A stretch of 64,000 bases of DNA, taken from positions 248,001-312,000 of the forward strand of contig NZ_JAGGKI010000003.1 of NCBI RefSeq assembly GCF_017873605.1, given 5' to 3'. Source of the stretch: Paenibacillus lactis (GTDB lineage: Bacteria; Bacillota; Bacilli; Paenibacillales; Paenibacillaceae). This document shows, in pieces, positions 61,573 to 64,000 of this stretch (position 1 is its first letter; each line of letters starts with the position of its first letter). Below the pieces are notes generated by a model, which did not search any database, had not been told where the DNA came from, and was given only the letters and a program-made list of their open reading frames with translations. Both the position numbers and the translations under genes were made by a program.

Positions 61573-62349
61573 TTACTTGTGCAAGCCCACCGTCATGCCC
61601 GCCTTCGCCACGCGAACCCCTTCGGGCAGCGGGAGGGCCTTCCGCAGGTCCACATCATGGGACATATGGGTATAGATCGTCTGGCGCGGCTTTACCTCGG
61701 ACAGCAGCTCCGCGGCTTCCCTCATGTCATAGACGGAGCGCGTCTCAAAAGGTGCCGTTTCATGCACGAAGCTGGTCCCCAGCACAAGCAGATCGAGGCC
61801 GTGCAGGGGTTCCTTTTCCCCGGCGCTCAGGTTAATGGAATCGGAGTTGTATACCCAATGATAATCGCCCTTGCGGAATCGGTACGCGTAACTGAAGCCG
61901 TTCTTGCCATGGTTTACTTTCCAGCAGGTTATGGCCCAGCCGCATAGCGTCACTCCATCATCCACAGCGGTCATCTCCATCTGCCGCGGCAGCCACGGGT
62001 ATTGCCGGACAATCTGCTCCACCACCTCGGCCGGCGCGTATAGCCGCCCTTTCTCCCCAAGCCACCGGCACGCATCGCTCCATTCCGGAAGTCCGCCGAT
62101 ATGGTCGAAATGGGCATGGGTAATCAGCATGTCCCTCACCTTTCGCTTGCCGAGGCGCTCCATCATGAAGCGCCAATCCGGTCCGCAATCGATGATGAAT
62201 TCCTCTCCGCCGCCCTCCACCAGCACCGAGGAACGAAGCCGGCGATTCATCCCCGTCTCTCGTGCCTCCCTACAGACCTGGCAATCACAATACACCCGAG
62301 GGACTCCCATCGCATCCCCCGTGCCTAAAAAAGTAAGCCGATCCTCCAT
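61573..62349 (-). CDS. MBL-fold hydrolase, PhnP-like
   Basis: 258 aa from the ATG at 62349, with GGAGG eight bases upstream; an ATG two codons earlier overlaps the site. It starts LTFLGTGDAMGVPRVYCDCQVC, whose CxC/C cluster resembles the structural zinc site of PhnP. The catalytic zinc motif is THAHFDHIGG, with THMSHD near the C-terminus. PhnP is a phosphoribosyl 1,2-cyclic phosphodiesterase; without other phn genes here the substrate stays uncertain. Confidence 0.88.
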   Translation of the reverse strand: MEDRLTFLGTGDAMGVPRVYCDCQVCREARETGMNRRLRSSVLVEGGGEEFIIDCGPDWRFMMERLGKRKVRDMLITHAHFDHIGGLPEWSDACRWLGEKGRLYAPAEVVEQIVRQYPWLPRQMEMTAVDDGVTLCGWAITCWKVNHGKNGFSYAYRFRKGDYHWVYNSDSINLSAGEKEPLHGLDLLVLGTSFVHETAPFETRSVYDMREAAELLSEVKPRQTIYTHMSHDVDLRKALPLPEGVRVAKAGMTVGLHK

Positions 62350-62503
62350 CTGCATCTCCTCCGTTCTAACCGCATCTATCTAACTAGGAGTTCCTGGTTT
62401 CTTGGTGAACGCTTGTCCCGCGGATCTCGTTCCCGGGTACGGATCGCGTCGCTCCAAACCTCCCTTGCCCAAAAGCAAGCGAAAGCAGCCCTTCAAATGA
62501 ACA

Positions 62504-62538
62504 AAAAACCGCCCCGGCCCATGCCAAGCGGTCTCCTG
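62504..62538 (-). terminator. Terminator of the TIR-operon
   Basis: ACCGC / GCGGT arms with an inner GGC/GCC-type pairing and a TTTTTTG tract on the minus strand, about 50 bp past the small ORF. Confidence 0.55.
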
Positions 62539-62586
62539 TCTTTTATTCTTATCAAGCCTTAGCAATCCATTTAGCAACCTTATGAT

Positions 62587-62826
62587 CTAAGCAAATGAGG
62601 GCTTATTATCATCAACGGCTCCGCTGATAACCTTGACATATTTCTTATCTACACCTTCAACCGAAGGGCCGACATATACGCTATTCTTGCTCTGGCGCCT
62701 TACCTTTCGATTACGCGATTTCAGCGTACTCAGCATCGGCACCGGTCCCCGAACCACCCAGCTCCCATTGGCGGACTCTTGCGGCTGACTTGATGAAGTT
62801 GTTTTTTTCCTCTCATTCCTGCTCAT
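62587..62826 (-). CDS. Small basic protein coupled to the TIR-like gene
   Basis: 79 aa, rich in Lys, Arg and Ser in the first half (MSRNERKKTTSSSQPQE, LKSRNRKVRRQSKNS) and strand-like at the end (SVYVGPSVEGVDKKYVKVISG). No Cys, no membrane segment, no recognised family. Its ATG overlaps the TIR gene stop (ATGA, 62823-62826), so it is translated with it and is the likely partner. It is followed by the operon terminator. Confidence 0.7.
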   Translation of the reverse strand: MSRNERKKTTSSSQPQESANGSWVVRGPVPMLSTLKSRNRKVRRQSKNSVYVGPSVEGVDKKYVKVISGAVDDNKPSFA

Positions 62827-63848
62827 GGCGAATCCCCTCCAACTAAATGCCTGATGGTACGAAGCAGCTCACGGTTCTGTTCCACAATCTCCGCGAGTTC
62901 GTCCTCCGAAAGAACGTCATGTCCTGTAAAATGCACCGACAGCACATGATTCTCCCCTAAAGGATAGCAGAACACATACACCTGCGCAACTTCCTCTTCG
63001 TGATAAAATGCCCATTTTCCACTATTATAGACATCCATCACATAAATCGACTGGTTGCTCGGGGAACGATTCTCGCCAAACGGGAAAAATCTCCCTCTTC
63101 CTACATTACCCCCAATATGCCCGATTCCCTCATCTCCTTTTCGTGCCCAGAAGGCTGCCCCCGTTACCCGGTAATCGCCTTTGCCGGGCGGCAGCAGGGA
63201 ATTGCGTACGGCTTCACTCAGCGCATGATACTTCTCGGCTTCATCCGTTACATGCACATTCCGGTTATATTCCCAGAAAAAATGCAGCACGCTCTGCTTG
63301 CGCCTAAGCTCCAATTCCTTCTGCTCAATCACGTCGTTCGGGCTGATATAAGCTCCTTCCGCTTCGATTGCATGCATAATATGCCCGCATGCGACATCCA
63401 CCGCCGATTTATAATCGTTGTCGCTTCGCAGCTCGTATTCCAGCAGCGTAATGCCCTGCAGATCGGAGAGCAGATGATATTCCTTAACCGTCACGTCCTG
63501 CACGGACTCCTCATCCGGCTCCACGTGATCGGGAATGATGCAGAACACCCTTCGCCTTCCGAGCCTTCCCCAGAACAGGCCCATTTCAAACAGTGTATTG
63601 TCGCGGGTTACAAAGACATGCTTGCCTCGAATCAACGCCACATCGTCTGGAGCAAATACGAACACACCAAAGTCACTGGACGCAAGCTGCTTCTCCAAAG
63701 CCTCCATCGTATACATGTTCGCCCCGAACGTACCGCCATACCAGGGTGTCACCTGTGCCGTCCGTTTGAGCTGTTCGTGGATCGCTCGGGCATACTTGAT
63801 GGACTCTCTGGAGGAGCCGATGAATAATTTCGGTTTCGGCATGGACAT
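62823..63848 (-). CDS. TIR-like NADase domain fused to a GAF-like domain
   Basis: 341 aa from the ATG at 63848. A TTG at 63854 sits seven bases after GGGAG and may be the true start. Residues 5-160 match the TIR-like nucleotide-binding family (PF10137 type): KLFIGSSRES, a helix of ~20 residues, FGVFVFAPDD, and NTLFEMGLFWGRLGRRRVF with the candidate catalytic Glu88. This family supplies NAD-cleaving effectors in CBASS (Cap12) and Pycsar systems. Residues ~180-335 look like a GAF sensor (YRVTGAAFWAR, SIYVMDVYNSGKWAF, NHVLSVHFTGHDVLSEDELAEI). No cyclase gene is visible beside it. Confidence 0.82.
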   Translation of the reverse strand: MSMPKPKLFIGSSRESIKYARAIHEQLKRTAQVTPWYGGTFGANMYTMEALEKQLASSDFGVFVFAPDDVALIRGKHVFVTRDNTLFEMGLFWGRLGRRRVFCIIPDHVEPDEESVQDVTVKEYHLLSDLQGITLLEYELRSDNDYKSAVDVACGHIMHAIEAEGAYISPNDVIEQKELELRRKQSVLHFFWEYNRNVHVTDEAEKYHALSEAVRNSLLPPGKGDYRVTGAAFWARKGDEGIGHIGGNVGRGRFFPFGENRSPSNQSIYVMDVYNSGKWAFYHEEEVAQVYVFCYPLGENHVLSVHFTGHDVLSEDELAEIVEQNRELLRTIRHLVGGDSP

Positions 63849-63895
63849 AGGCAATCCGAGTCTCCCTTTGTTATACATTTTAGTCTTATTCGATC

Positions 63896-63925
63896 ATTAT
63901 AACAAAGTTGCCTATTTTTGGGTAA
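63896..63925 (-). promoter_or_regulatory. Predicted promoter of the TIR-GAF gene
   Basis: TTACCC (63920-63925), an 18-bp spacer and TATAAT (63896-63901) on the minus strand. It gives a leader of about 40 nt. The -35 is weak. Confidence 0.45.
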
Positions 63926-64000
63926 AAATAATGGGAGGGTCTGAATCGTTATTGTATATTATGCCCGGGGATCAAATACAGACCCAATGAATACCCATGA

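Overview
The window looks like a chromosomal segment of a Paenibacillus-type, spore-forming Firmicute of moderate GC content. The grounds are strong AGGAGG-type ribosome binding sites, Bacillales-style cis-regulators (a T-box, an L20 leader, a cobalamin riboswitch, a PerR-type box), and closest-family matches to Bacillus proteins such as TcyP, CatE, LplJ, YtqA/YtqB and the infC-rpmI-rplT operon. I assigned families by reading motifs; no database search was run.

Layout. Positions 1-5.3 kb hold the start of an ABC-F ATPase with a long leader and internal terminator, tRNA-Gly and tRNA-Pro, an aldolase-like enzyme, an unpaired PAS sensor kinase, a small zinc-ribbon-like protein and a 2-Cys peroxiredoxin behind a PerR-type box. 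From 5.5 to 14 kb lie branched-chain amino acid genes: leuB, then a non-coding array of about 400-bp tandem repeats (6.8-8.1 kb), a lipoprotein and an aldo/keto reductase, then ilvB-ilvN-ilvC behind a T-box. From 14.3 to 24 kb are an acetyltransferase, a Gly/Tyr-rich protein, infC-rpmI-rplT with an ATC start for infC, two glycosyltransferases, trmB, the ytqA-ytqB pair for tRNA wobble modification, and manA. From 24 to 43.4 kb is mixed metabolism and regulation: a lipase with a repetitive tail, a B12-binding radical SAM protein, RecQ, AraC-, MocR- and winged-helix regulators, speD, a CatE-like dioxygenase, three GNAT acetyltransferases, an Xaa-Pro peptidase, and several small genes.

From 43.7 to 56.2 kb, after a cystine symporter, lies a corrinoid import and remodelling locus. 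One half (btuF-btuC-btuD-cobT-cobU-cobS) sits behind a cobalamin riboswitch. The other half is cobD, then cbiZ-cbiB-cobC. No corrin-ring biosynthesis genes are present in the window. CbiZ can strip imported cobinamides to cobyric acid, CbiB with CobD reattaches the aminopropanol arm, and CobU, CobS, CobT and CobC rebuild the nucleotide loop. The rest is lplJ, a membrane hydrolase, an EamA transporter with a structured leader, a HAD phosphatase, a regulator with two MerR domains, a PhnP-like hydrolase and, at the right edge, a TIR-like/GAF-like protein overlapping a small basic ORF. That last pair is the best candidate for an undescribed system.
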